Notes under the pieces: generated by a model
Told to the model about the DNA's origin: nothing
The model's input: only the letters and a program-made list of their open reading frames with translations
The model's database searches: none
From: Fumia sp045645505
GTDB lineage: Bacteria; Bacillota; Clostridia; Oscillospirales; Ruminococcaceae
Direction of reading: 5' to 3'
NCBI GenBank assembly: GCA_045645505.1
Contig: JAZRIW010000004.1
Coordinates: 37,934-101,933, forward strand
DNA length: 64,000 nucleotides
Program-made: the position numbers and the translations under genes
Part shown: positions 32,663 to 41,606 of the stretch, piece by piece
Position numbering within the stretch: position 1 is the first letter of the stretch
Layout: every line of letters begins with the position of its first letter

Positions 32663-33007
32663 CTAATTATTGTTTTTCTTTGCAGTATTTATAGATGAAA
32701 TAAGTATCTTTTTCAATTCAATACAATTCTCAAGTATGCTTTTATCATCATAATATCTGCTTTCTATAAGCAGTTCAATCCAATATTCACTCTCCGAACA
32801 CTCTTTTAAAGCGATTTGAAGCTTAGCAATAAAATCATTTTTTCCGTGTCCGTAAAATGCTTCTCTGATATTTGCACCTATGCTTGTGCCACTGCGAATA
32901 AGTTGATTTGTAAGTACACTTTCCCTTTTTTCGCTTTTTACTTTATTACAAACCTTAATTATATCCAAAGCAAATTGTTTTGACTTTATGAACAACGGAC
33001 TTTCCAT
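32663..33007 (-). CDS. Four-helix-bundle protein of the S23 / 23S-intervening-sequence family
   Basis: 114 residues, all helical. The motif LTNQLIRSGTSIGANIREAFYGHGKNDF (about residues 32-60), followed by KLQIALKECSESEYWIELL, is diagnostic of the TIGR02436 four-helix bundle family. Members are best known as ORFs in intervening sequences of 23S rRNA; the function is unknown, and they form pentamers. Here it stands alone beside a tRNA cluster, between two copies of a 54-bp repeat. AAAGGAG lies 7 bases upstream. Confidence 0.9.
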   Translation of the reverse strand: MESPLFIKSKQFALDIIKVCNKVKSEKRESVLTNQLIRSGTSIGANIREAFYGHGKNDFIAKLQIALKECSESEYWIELLIESRYYDDKSILENCIELKKILISSINTAKKNNN

Positions 33008-33364
33008 AAAAATTCTCCTTTTAAATCAAACTCGCTTTTGCGAGTTTGCACCTTACTTCTTCCTTATGCACTATTACTTATTACTTTACAAAAATCGACA
33101 CAGCTTTTTAAGGAATAGTGAAGAGTGAATAGGCAATAAGTAAAATCGACATTCCTCTGTCGAAGAATGTCGATTTTTGGCTGGGGTGGAAGGATTTGAC
33201 GTTTTGCAAAGCAAAACATTTCCCTTGCACTAAAGCGCAAGGGCCTCTTCGCTAAAAATCACCCACTGGGTGATTTTCTTAACGCTCTGAGCCTTCTCAA
33301 GGGTTCAAATCCCTCTTTCTTTATCAAAAATAAAAACCGTCCCTTTTGGGACGGTTTTTATTTT
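33008..33364. repeat. Gene-free 357-bp block of hairpins and partial tRNA duplications
   Basis: No gene. The 26 bases at 33175-33200 (TTTTTGGCTGGGGTGGAAGG, then ATTTGA) are an exact duplicate of the 3' end of the tRNA-Gln(CTG) gene with its T-run (33361-33386). A terminator-like stem lies at 33143-33178 (AAAATCGACATTC with its complement). Further hairpins are GTTTTGC-AAA-GCAAAAC, CCCTTGC...GCAAGGG and AAAATCACCCA...GGGTGATTTT. A T-arm-like AGGGTTCAAATCCCT is at about 33299-33313. Then comes copy 2 of the 54-bp repeat (33314-33368). Confidence 0.7.
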
Positions 33365-33440
33365 TGGCTGGGGTGGAAGGATTTGAACCCTCGGAATGGC
33401 GGAACCAGAATCCGCTGCCTTACCACTTGGCGACACCCCA
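33365..33440 (-). tRNA. tRNA-Gln (anticodon CTG)
   Basis: 76 bases including an encoded CCA. Acceptor TGGGGTG / CACCCCA; anticodon stem GCGGA / TCCGC with loop TTCTGGT, so anticodon CTG. The T-arm is GAGGGTTCAAATCCTTC. It is the last tRNA of the operon, and its 3' end is duplicated upstream at 33175-33200. Confidence 0.95.
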
Positions 33441-33446
33441 TTATTT

Positions 33447-33522
33447 TGGCTGGGCTAGATGGATTCGAACCATCGGGATGCAGGAGTCAAAGTCCTGTGC
33501 CTTACCGCTTGGCTATAGCCCA
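33447..33522 (-). tRNA. tRNA-Gln (anticodon TTG)
   Basis: 76 bases with encoded CCA. Acceptor TGGGCTA / TAGCCCA; anticodon stem CAGGA / TCCTG with loop CTTTGAC, so anticodon TTG. It reads CAA and, by wobble, CAG. Confidence 0.95.
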
Positions 33523-33527
33523 ATATG

Positions 33528-33604
33528 TGGGGTGGGTAATGAGAGTCGAACTCACGACCTCCAGAGCCACAATCTGGCGCTCTAACCAACTGAGCTATAC
33601 CCAC
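33528..33604 (-). tRNA. tRNA-His (anticodon GTG)
   Basis: 77 bases with encoded CCA. Acceptor GTGGGTA / TACCCAC, with discriminator C opposite a G at -1 (position 33605), the tRNA-His identity pair. The anticodon loop is TTGTGGC. Confidence 0.95.
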
Positions 33605-33609
33605 CATAC

Positions 33610-33686
33610 TGGCGCGCCCATCAGGACTCGAACCTGAGACCTACTGCTTAGAAGGCAGTTGCTCTATCCAGCTGAGCTATGGGCGC
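33610..33686 (-). tRNA. tRNA-Arg (anticodon TCT)
   Basis: 77 bases with encoded CCA. Acceptor GCGCCCA / TGGGCGC; anticodon loop CTTCTAA, reading AGA and AGG. Confidence 0.95.
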
Positions 33687-33712
33687 AAATAAATCCGTCT
33701 AAAAAGACGGAT

Positions 33713-33786
<74 letters not shown>

Positions 33787-33817
33787 AAGGACAACCGAAT
33801 AGGCAAAGCCCTAATGC

Positions 33818-33846
33818 TATCTGTTGCTCTTGTTCAGCAACAGATA
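33818..33846 (-). other. Hairpin at the 5' end of the tRNA transcript
   Basis: 11-bp perfect stem TATCTGTTGCT / AGCAACAGATA with a 7-base loop. It begins within a few bases of the expected transcription start. No T-run follows, so it is more likely a processing or stability element than a terminator. Confidence 0.5.
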
Positions 33847-33848
33847 AC

Positions 33849-33877
33849 ATTATATCAAAGCATAAATTATTTGTCAA
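33849..33877 (-). promoter_or_regulatory. Perfect consensus promoter of the tRNA operon
   Basis: Minus strand: TTGACA (33877-33872), 17-base spacer, TATAAT (33854-33849). All twelve consensus bases match, as often seen for stable RNA operons. Confidence 0.9.
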
Positions 33878-33909
33878 GAGTTTTCTTAAAATTTTCTATC
33901 TTTTTTTAC

Positions 33910-36177
33910 TTAAACCATCGACACAAGAATTTCCCCGTCTTTTGAAGTGATAAAAATCTCCTTTTTATTCTTCATTGTAGAAATTACGAGTATCGAAACC
34001 TTGTCTTCAACCTCACGTCGGATTGTACTGCGTAAATCCCTTGCGTGGAATTTTCCGTTTTCTGATTTTAAAGCAAGAGTTTTCAAAGCTTCATCGTCAT
34101 AACTGAGTTTAATACCGAGGTCAAGAAGCGGTTTTCTCATTTCCTCAAGCATAAGTTTTGCAATATCCTTAAGATTATCTGAAGTTAATGGGTTAAACAC
34201 AATAATTTCATCAACTCTCGCCATAAACTCAGGGCGCAAGAACTGAGAAAGTCCCTTCATTGCCTTTTCCTTTGTAACAGCACGAGAGTTTTTATCAAAT
34301 CCCACTACCCCGCTTTTATCGTTAGAACCTGCATTTGAAGTCATAACCACAACAGTATTTTCAAAATTAACAGTTCTACCCTGCGCATCGGTAATTCTGC
34401 CCTCATCTAAAATCTGCAAAAGGATATTCATAACATCGGGGTGTGCTTTTTCAATCTCATCAAAAAGCACCACAGAATAAGGACGACGACGAACCTTTTC
34501 AGTAAGCTGACCTGCTTCACCAAAGCCGACATATCCGGGAGGCGAACCGACAAGTCTTGACACGGTATGCTTTTCCATATACTCCGACATATCAATTCTT
34601 ATAAGCGGATCAACCTTGTCAAAAAGTCCCTCAGCGAGCACCTTTACAAGCTCAGTTTTACCGACACCGGTAGGACCTACAAAGATAAAGGAAGCAGGGC
34701 GTTTCTTTTCATTAAGACGCACTTTGGAACGTCTTATCGCCTTGACCACAGCCTCAACAGCCTCATCCTGACCGATAATTTTAGATTTAAGCTCATCTTC
34801 AAGCTCTTTTAATTTTTCGGACTCATTTCTGCTTACCTTTTCAGCAGGAATTCCTGTCCATAGCTCGATAACCTTAGCCACATCTTCCATTGTAACCTTA
34901 ACATCTTTGATTTTAGGTTCAAGTTCCTTAAGCTGTTCCCTGACCATAATAATCTCGCCCTTTGTTTTAGCAATACTCTCATAATCAGGAGTTTCGCCCT
35001 CGGCCTGAAGTGAAGCCTCGGTATCCAAAAGCTCTTTTAATTTCTTATTGAGTTTTTCAACATCTGTTAAAATTTTACTCTTTATAGAAGCACAAGCAGC
35101 AGACTCATCAAGCAAATCTATCGCCTTATCGGGCAAAAATCTGTCAGTAATATATCTTTCCGATAAATTAGCACATGCATTTACAATCTCATCGGAAATC
35201 ATAACCTTATGATGATTCTGATAATACTCTTTGATTCCCTTTAAAACCTCAATAGTCTGGGCAATGGTAGGCTCCTCAACCTTGACAGGCTGGAAACGTC
35301 TTTCAAGTGCCGAATCTTTTTCGATATTTTTACGGTATTCACCAAAAGTGGTAGCACCAATCACCTGAATTTCGCCTCTTGAGAGTGCAGGTTTCATAAT
35401 ATTAGCAGCACTCATTGAGCCTTCGGAGTCACCTGTACCCACCAGAGTATGCACCTCGTCAATAAAGAGAATAACATTTCCCTTTTCCTTAACCTCATCA
35501 ATAAGGCCTTTTACACGGCTTTCAAACTGACCTCTGAACTGTGTTCCGGCAACCAAAGCAGTGAGGTCCAAAAGGTAAACCTCCTTGTCAAGAAGACGAA
35601 ACGGCACTTCACCGCTGACGATTTTCTGAGCAATTCCCTCTGCAATAGCAGTTTTACCTACACCCGGCTCACCGATAAGGCAAGGGTTATTTTTCTGCCT
35701 GCGGCTTAAAATCTGCACTACACGATAAATCTCAGAATCTCTGCCGACAATTCTGTCAAGCTGATTATTCTTAGCCTTTTCATTCAAATTTGTGCAGAAT
35801 CCGTCTAAAAATTTACGTTTTTTCTGATTTTTAGGTGGAGCTTTTTTATCAGATTCCGACTGGGTTTCTTTAATCTCTGCAGGCAAATCGGAATTTTCCC
35901 CCGTCATACTGCCAAAAATTTTCTGCATAAAGGGTGGCATTGTTTCAGCACCGCCCGGCTCAAACATATCATAATCAAAATTTTCGAGCTGTTCGTCAAA
36001 ATTCTCGAGATCCTCTTTACTGATTCCCATACTGTCCATCATAGACTTGACCTGAGGGAGTCCCAATTCCGAGGCACATTTTAAACAATACCCCTCATTA
36101 ACCATTTCTTTTCCATCAAACTTTGCCACAAAAAGCATAGCAGGACGCTTTTTACAACTACAGCACAACATATCCAT
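33910..36177 (-). CDS. clpE: ClpE-like AAA+ unfoldase of the Clp protease
   Basis: 755 residues. An N-terminal zinc finger (CCSCKKRP with CLKC, residues 5-35) replaces the usual Clp N-domain, as in ClpE. Two AAA+ modules follow: Walker A GEPGVGKTAIAEG (about 168) and GPTGVGKTELVK (about 500). The loop VVGF after the second module matches the ClpP-docking tripeptide. It unfolds substrates for ClpP. No CtsR or McsAB gene is adjacent. ClpC is the alternative name, but the zinc finger favours ClpE. Confidence 0.85.
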   Translation of the reverse strand: MDMLCCSCKKRPAMLFVAKFDGKEMVNEGYCLKCASELGLPQVKSMMDSMGISKEDLENFDEQLENFDYDMFEPGGAETMPPFMQKIFGSMTGENSDLPAEIKETQSESDKKAPPKNQKKRKFLDGFCTNLNEKAKNNQLDRIVGRDSEIYRVVQILSRRQKNNPCLIGEPGVGKTAIAEGIAQKIVSGEVPFRLLDKEVYLLDLTALVAGTQFRGQFESRVKGLIDEVKEKGNVILFIDEVHTLVGTGDSEGSMSAANIMKPALSRGEIQVIGATTFGEYRKNIEKDSALERRFQPVKVEEPTIAQTIEVLKGIKEYYQNHHKVMISDEIVNACANLSERYITDRFLPDKAIDLLDESAACASIKSKILTDVEKLNKKLKELLDTEASLQAEGETPDYESIAKTKGEIIMVREQLKELEPKIKDVKVTMEDVAKVIELWTGIPAEKVSRNESEKLKELEDELKSKIIGQDEAVEAVVKAIRRSKVRLNEKKRPASFIFVGPTGVGKTELVKVLAEGLFDKVDPLIRIDMSEYMEKHTVSRLVGSPPGYVGFGEAGQLTEKVRRRPYSVVLFDEIEKAHPDVMNILLQILDEGRITDAQGRTVNFENTVVVMTSNAGSNDKSGVVGFDKNSRAVTKEKAMKGLSQFLRPEFMARVDEIIVFNPLTSDNLKDIAKLMLEEMRKPLLDLGIKLSYDDEALKTLALKSENGKFHARDLRSTIRREVEDKVSILVISTMKNKKEIFITSKDGEILVSMV

Positions 36178-36270
36178 TTATCGCTGTTCCTTTCTTAATA
36201 CCTTATCTATAACATTATACAATTATAATGCAAATATTAATATAATAATCTATTTTAAGTAAAAAATTTG

Positions 36271-37050
36271 TTAAACTTTAGTTATCGAAGATAATTTTGA
36301 GCTTAAAACCCCAAAATCCCCCATGCTTGCGGAAATTCCGCCAATAGGATTCCAGTTATAAAAATATTTGAAAATATATGTATCTGAAATAACTTTATCA
36401 TTTAAAAATTCAAATTGACCTGCGGTAATTCCTATTACAATATGCATTACCATAACAATAATCATCATAACCAAAACTGCTTGTAAAAGGCCTAAAACAC
36501 CACCCAAAAGCGAATTTACAGGGCCTAAAAGCGGAATATGGCGAACACCCTTTAAAACTCTTGAGAATGAACGCACAACAATCATAATTGCAAAGAACAA
36601 AAGAATAAAGAAAATCGCCTGAAGCATTGTATAGATGATAGGATAAAGCACCTGGTCAACAATAGAAATAGCGGCAGCCTCTGTGGAATTTGAAAGCCAT
36701 ATCGACATTTCATTTGTTAACGCTTCTTTACCTCCGAAAAACTGTGCAGCAAAGCCCTGCATAAATTTAGGCAGAGTGTCTATTACCGACTGTACCGAAA
36801 CTGAAACGTCAAGCGACGAGGCTGAATTTCTCAGTGACTCGGTAACTGATTTGATAAGACGCTGTTTTATAAAAATCTGATAAACAGTTTCAGAAAGCGC
36901 CCTGCTTCCTACATATCCGCCAAAACAAGCTATCACAAACCCTAAAAACTTTAAAATTCCTGACAAGAATCCTCTGCGCCAGTTTTTTATAAAACAAAGA
37001 AGAACAATAAAAACAAATAAAGCATCATAAATAAAAGAAGTAATATTCAT
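36271..37050 (-). CDS. CvpA family membrane protein
   Basis: 259 residues from ATG 37050 (AAAGGAG 10 bases upstream; a GTG at 37074 is unlikely). Four main helices: about residues 4-40 (double), 120-150 and 165-200. Typical CvpA signatures are FIKNWRRGFLSGILKFLGF and GPVNSLLGGVLGLLQAV. CvpA proteins are linked to envelope stress and colicin V export in E. coli; function in Firmicutes is unclear. It has a long periplasm-side loop (45-115). Confidence 0.82.
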   Translation of the reverse strand: MNITSFIYDALFVFIVLLCFIKNWRRGFLSGILKFLGFVIACFGGYVGSRALSETVYQIFIKQRLIKSVTESLRNSASSLDVSVSVQSVIDTLPKFMQGFAAQFFGGKEALTNEMSIWLSNSTEAAAISIVDQVLYPIIYTMLQAIFFILLFFAIMIVVRSFSRVLKGVRHIPLLGPVNSLLGGVLGLLQAVLVMMIIVMVMHIVIGITAGQFEFLNDKVISDTYIFKYFYNWNPIGGISASMGDFGVLSSKLSSITKV

Positions 37051-37070
37051 AAGCTTTTTTTCTCCTTTCG

Positions 37071-38288
37071 TCACTCTTCACTTTCATTTGAAACTTCACT
37101 ATCGCTCAGAGAAAGAACATCAAGAGCATTATTACTCAGATAATAAATTTTTGAACCGATAACTTCGATTTTATATACTCCGTTTGGAACTCTGTACTCT
37201 TTTACAAGTGCTAATTCCTTATCCAGAACGCTTATCCGATTTTTTCCGAGCAAATAAAGTTTCCTGCCGCTGTAAGAAATATCAGAAACATCGTGTTTTA
37301 AGGTAGCAAAAAGCTCATTTTCACCATCTGTCATCAAAACCGAAGATGAAACAGAATTTATATCAGAACTTACAAGGAAAGTTTTTTCAGGAGTAAAATG
37401 ATAGCCGGTAATATCATTGTTAAAGGCAATCACACGCTGTGAAGCAAATCCCTTTACAATAATACCGATACTGTTATCGGTAATTACGTGAATCTGCCCG
37501 TTTTTCTTATAATGAACTGCCACTGGGAGTGAATTCTCAAATACGAAAGTAGCCTTTGGTTCTTCTGTCTTTCGTTTTAAATCAATCACATAAATGGTGG
37601 AATTGAGTATTCCGTCATTAAATCCTGCACACAAAACTGCAAGATATTTTTCATCGTGAGAGATTGAAACATCTATAATCTGTTCAGAAGAAGAATACCA
37701 TTTAATTATTTCCTCGTTACTTTTACTGAAAACAGTAACACTGCCTGCGTATCTTTCCTCTTTTGTGACTATGGCATAACTCTTTTTATCCGAGATAGAA
37801 GCAGTGAGTATAACATTTTTCATTCTGTCGCTTAAATGCAGTCCGTTATTACTGTCGAGCCTGTAGGAATATCCACCCCTGTCATATGTAAGTGCACGTC
37901 CGTTTACAGTTTTAACAATAGGATTGGTAAACCGATGATAGAAATTATGTCCTGCGGCAATGCCACTGTAAAACATTTCCTCGTCCTTTGTTAAGAGTAT
38001 CAGTTCATTTCCCGCTGAAGTTATCGAAATAGGACTGATTCCGCTTAACGAAACGGGAAATTTATTTCCCAAAGCATTGGAATCATCGACCTGATTGGTA
38101 TCATGAGCATTGTTAATAAGGTCTTCAATATCATAATTCTGATAAAAATATACAATTGAAGCTGTCAAAGCTAAAAGTATCGCCACAACAATAGCTGTTA
38201 TTATTTTATTTCTTCTTTTCTGAGCTTTTTTTCTGCGACGAAACTCTTCTATATCATAGACTTTTTCAGACTTTTTAATGTCTTTCAC
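37071..38288 (-). CDS. DUF5711 family membrane-anchored beta-propeller-like protein
   Basis: 405 residues: a cytoplasmic basic N-terminus (EEFRRRKKAQKRRNK), one transmembrane helix (about residues 28-50) and a large extracellular domain of repeated beta strands. SHDEKYLAVLCAGFNDGIL and SNNALDVLSLSDSE are propeller-like blades. DUF5711 has no known function; it commonly neighbours CvpA in Clostridia. The start is GTG 38288-38286, with GGGGAG 8 bases upstream. Confidence 0.75.
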   Translation of the reverse strand: MKDIKKSEKVYDIEEFRRRKKAQKRRNKIITAIVVAILLALTASIVYFYQNYDIEDLINNAHDTNQVDDSNALGNKFPVSLSGISPISITSAGNELILLTKDEEMFYSGIAAGHNFYHRFTNPIVKTVNGRALTYDRGGYSYRLDSNNGLHLSDRMKNVILTASISDKKSYAIVTKEERYAGSVTVFSKSNEEIIKWYSSSEQIIDVSISHDEKYLAVLCAGFNDGILNSTIYVIDLKRKTEEPKATFVFENSLPVAVHYKKNGQIHVITDNSIGIIVKGFASQRVIAFNNDITGYHFTPEKTFLVSSDINSVSSSVLMTDGENELFATLKHDVSDISYSGRKLYLLGKNRISVLDKELALVKEYRVPNGVYKIEVIGSKIYYLSNNALDVLSLSDSEVSNESEE

Positions 38289-38324
38289 AAAATTCTCCCC
38301 TTTTTATATGTAAAGTGATTTACT

Positions 38325-39077
38325 TTACTCTTTATACGGAAGGTAACTAACCTTATTAAGATAAAGCCCGTGAGGTGGTACGGTAATCCCTGCTTTTTCT
38401 CTGTCTTTTGAAGCAATTATCTTTGAAATATCGCCTTTTTCAAACTTTCCCTCCGAGGCAGAAAGCAATGTACCCACCATAATTCTCACCATATTATAAA
38501 GAAATCCGTCCCCCGTAACTGAAAAAGTCACAAGGTCACCTTCTCTTTTAACCGAAGCGTCATAAATTGTCCTTACATAGTTATCAGTTGCCTTTGCACC
38601 GGCACTGCAAAAAGCTTTAAAATCATGACTTCCCAAAAACTCTTTTGCAATGCTGTCTAAAACCTTTTCGTCAATATTATATTTATACTGCAAAGCCTTA
38701 TTTTGTAAAAAAGGATTTTTAATATTACTGTTGTGGATTTTATAGATATACTCTTTATATAAGACATCATATCTCGCGTGAAAATCACAACTTACCTCTT
38801 TGCAGGATAAAACCGCTATATCAGGGGGCAAATTGTTATTCAAAGCGATTACCGCAGCATCTTCAGGAATCAAAACATCAGTTTCGAGATGGAAAAAATA
38901 CTGATTTGCATGGACACCGGTATCAGTTCTCGAACACCCCACAATATCCTCTCGCTTTTTAAATACAATCTCTATAGCGTCCTGCAAAGTTTCTGCCACC
39001 GAAAGGGCGTTTTTCTGAACCTGATACCCGTGATATCTGCTGCCGTCATAAGCTATCTCAAATAACAGTTTTCGCAT
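38325..39077 (-). CDS. truA: tRNA pseudouridine(38-40) synthase
   Basis: 250 residues. The catalytic Asp lies in GCSRTDTGVHA (about residue 52), and the C-terminal GDGFLYNMVRIMVGTLL is a TruA signature. It isomerises U38-U40 in the tRNA anticodon arm. It follows ecfT by 13 bases, the standard Firmicute order. Confidence 0.95.
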   Translation of the reverse strand: MRKLLFEIAYDGSRYHGYQVQKNALSVAETLQDAIEIVFKKREDIVGCSRTDTGVHANQYFFHLETDVLIPEDAAVIALNNNLPPDIAVLSCKEVSCDFHARYDVLYKEYIYKIHNSNIKNPFLQNKALQYKYNIDEKVLDSIAKEFLGSHDFKAFCSAGAKATDNYVRTIYDASVKREGDLVTFSVTGDGFLYNMVRIMVGTLLSASEGKFEKGDISKIIASKDREKAGITVPPHGLYLNKVSYLPYKE

Positions 39078-39090
39078 AAAAATACCCTTT

Positions 39091-39894
39091 CTATAAAAAT
39101 CGATTTAATATAACAGTTAAAGTAATTCCCATTATAATCACAAAAAGTGCCACAAAATCCTTGAAACTATAATGAAGCTCACGCATACGTGTACGTCCCT
39201 CTCCACCGCGATAGCATCTGCACTCCATAGCAAGTGCAAGTTCCTCCGCACGTCTGAATGAAGAGATAAAAAGAGGAATCAGTATAGGCACCAACGCTTT
39301 GGCACGACTTACAATCGAACCACTTTCAAGGTCTGCACCTCTTGCTTTCTGTGCCGAAATAATTTTTTCGGTCTCCTCAATAAGAGTAGGAATAAATCTG
39401 AGCGCAATAGACATCATCATTGCAAGTTCATGCACAGGGAATTTAATAACCTTCAAAGGCTTTAAAAGTGACTCTATCGCATCAGTAAGGGTAATAGGAG
39501 AAGTAGTATAAGTAAGAAGTGAAGAAGAAGCGATAAGCAAAACAATTCTCACAGCCATACTGAACGCTGTATAAAGTCCCATATCGTAAACTTTAAAAAT
39601 CCAGAACTTAAAAAGCAAATTTCCGTTTGCGATAAAAAACACATTCAAAACCGCAGTAAAAATTAAAATCGGCAAAATCGGTTTTAAACTTTTTAATATC
39701 ATTTTAATCGGTATTTTGGCGGTTTTATAGCAAAAAACAAGCAAAATTCCCGAAAACAAAAAACCATAAAGATTGTTTGTGATAAAAAGCATCACAATAT
39801 AGCCTATAGTCAGAATCAGCTTCATTCTCGGATCCAATTTATGGATAAACGAATTTCCGGGGAAATACTGCCCGATAGTAATATCTTTAAGCAT
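39091..39894 (-). CDS. ecfT: ECF transporter energy-coupling membrane protein EcfT
   Basis: 267 residues with about six helices. Both coupling-helix motifs are visible: AQKARGADLES (about 175) and AMECRCYRGGEG (about 222), which engage the two ATPases. It forms the shared module of group II ECF importers with EcfA1 and EcfA2, and the B12-regulated S component at 61.1 kb is a likely partner. It overlaps ecfA2 by 8 bases. Confidence 0.94.
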   Translation of the reverse strand: MLKDITIGQYFPGNSFIHKLDPRMKLILTIGYIVMLFITNNLYGFLFSGILLVFCYKTAKIPIKMILKSLKPILPILIFTAVLNVFFIANGNLLFKFWIFKVYDMGLYTAFSMAVRIVLLIASSSLLTYTTSPITLTDAIESLLKPLKVIKFPVHELAMMMSIALRFIPTLIEETEKIISAQKARGADLESGSIVSRAKALVPILIPLFISSFRRAEELALAMECRCYRGGEGRTRMRELHYSFKDFVALFVIIMGITLTVILNRFL

Positions 39895-40750
39895 TATCTT
39901 TTCCCCCTTTTAGGGCATTTAAAATTTTATCTTTCGCATACCCCACAGTATAAACATTCTGAGCTATATCAAAACCCTCTTCAGAAAGCTTATGAAAAAC
40001 ATTGGTAACCTGAGGTACAGAGAGTCTTATTTTCTTTAACTCCTCACTTTTTGCAAAGACATTTTCGGTTTTGTCATATAAAAACACCTTGGAGTTATTC
40101 ATAACAAGCACCTTCTGAGCGTAGTTGGCAACGTCCTCCATACTGTGCGAAACGATTAAAACGGTGTTTTTTGTCGTTTTATGATACGCTTTAATCTGAT
40201 TTAAAATTTTATTCCTTCCCTTAGGATCGAGTCCTGCAGTAGGTTCGTCTAAAACGAGCACCTTGGGTTCCATTGCGATTACTCCTGCAATGGCAACACG
40301 TCTTTTCTGTCCGCCTGAAAGCTCAAAGGGACTTTTAGATAAGAGTTCCTCTTTAAGACCTACAAACTCGGAAGCCTTAAGCACACGTCTTTTTATCTCA
40401 GCTTCTGAAAGTCCCATATTTTTAGGGCCGAAAGCAATATCCTTAAAAACAGTTTCCTCAAAAAGCTGATACTCAGGGTACTGAAATACAAGTCCCACAT
40501 CAAAACGCACATTTCTTAAATTCGATTTATCTTCCCATATATCTTTACCGTCTAAGGTAATTTTTCCGAATGTCGGCTTTAAAAGTCCGTTAAAATGCTG
40601 TATCAGGGTAGATTTTCCCGAACCTGTATGACCTATAACCCCTATGATTTCCCCACCCTCAATGGTGAGGTTTATATTATCAAGTGCAGTTTTTTCAAAA
40701 GGAGTCCCTGCACCATATATATAAGTAAGGTTTTCTGCCTTAATTACCAA
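39887..40750 (-). CDS. ecfA2: ECF transporter ATP-binding protein EcfA2
   Basis: 287 residues. Walker A GHTGSGKST (about 38), signature LSGGQKRRVAIAG, Walker B VLVLDEPTAGLD and a conserved H-loop VSHSMED. The C-terminal extension is typical of EcfA proteins. It pairs with EcfA1 as a heterodimer; assignment to A2 follows gene order. Confidence 0.92.
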   Translation of the reverse strand: MVIKAENLTYIYGAGTPFEKTALDNINLTIEGGEIIGVIGHTGSGKSTLIQHFNGLLKPTFGKITLDGKDIWEDKSNLRNVRFDVGLVFQYPEYQLFEETVFKDIAFGPKNMGLSEAEIKRRVLKASEFVGLKEELLSKSPFELSGGQKRRVAIAGVIAMEPKVLVLDEPTAGLDPKGRNKILNQIKAYHKTTKNTVLIVSHSMEDVANYAQKVLVMNNSKVFLYDKTENVFAKSEELKKIRLSVPQVTNVFHKLSEEGFDIAQNVYTVGYAKDKILNALKGGKDNA

Positions 40751-40751
40751 G

Positions 40752-41606
40752 TTAAATTCTTCCTTTCAAAAGCTCTTTAAGAGCGTTAACACATTCGTCC
40801 TCGGTGAGTATTCCGTCAGGGAGTGTTATCCCCTCGCTTTTAAGCTCATAGATAAGCTCGGTCACCTGAGGAACATCAAGTCCTACCGATTTTAAAAGCT
40901 CAACTTTTGAAAACACCTCTTTGGGTACATCATCAAGAAGTATCTTCCCGTCATCGATTACCACTACTCTGTCGGCATTTACAGCCTCGTCCATATAGTG
41001 AGTAATCAAAATAACGGTAGTATCAAAATTACTGTTTAAATCTCTTATTGTATTTAAAACTTCTTTTCTGCCTTTAGGGTCAAGCATGGCAGTCGGTTCA
41101 TCTAAAACGATAAAATCAGGACGCATTGCTAAGATTCCGGCAATAGCTATTCTCTGCTTTTGTCCGCCCGAAAGCTGATGCGGTGCGTGTTCTCTGTATT
41201 CATACATATCAACCTGCTTTAAGGCATCGTCAACGCGTTTACGGATTTCTGAGGGCTTAACACCCAGGTTCTCGAGAGCAAACGCCACGTCCTCTTCGAC
41301 AATGGTTGCGACAATCTGATTATCGGGATTCTGGAAAACCATTCCTACCTGCTGACGGATTTTAAAGATATTATCCTCATCTGAGGTATCAAGATTTCCC
41401 ACATAAACCTTTCCGCTACCGGGCAAAAGTACAGCATTAAAATGCTTTGCAAGAGTGGATTTTCCCGAACCGTTATGCCCTAAAACTGCGACAAATTCGC
41501 CCTTTTTAATTTCTAAATTAACATCCCTTAAAACAGGAAAAATCACCTTGTTTTCTTCATCACAATATTCAAAACAAAGATTTTCGGTTTTTATAGTTTG
41601 TTTCAT
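40752..41606 (-). CDS. ecfA1: ECF transporter ATP-binding protein EcfA1
   Basis: 284 residues. Walker A GHNGSGKST, Q-loop VFQNPDNQ, signature LSGGQKQRIAIAG, Walker B FIVLDEPTAMLD and H-loop ITHYMDE. Its start overlaps the methyltransferase stop by 4 bases, and ecfA2 begins right after its stop. Confidence 0.92.
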   Translation of the reverse strand: MKQTIKTENLCFEYCDEENKVIFPVLRDVNLEIKKGEFVAVLGHNGSGKSTLAKHFNAVLLPGSGKVYVGNLDTSDEDNIFKIRQQVGMVFQNPDNQIVATIVEEDVAFALENLGVKPSEIRKRVDDALKQVDMYEYREHAPHQLSGGQKQRIAIAGILAMRPDFIVLDEPTAMLDPKGRKEVLNTIRDLNSNFDTTVILITHYMDEAVNADRVVVIDDGKILLDDVPKEVFSKVELLKSVGLDVPQVTELIYELKSEGITLPDGILTEDECVNALKELLKGRI

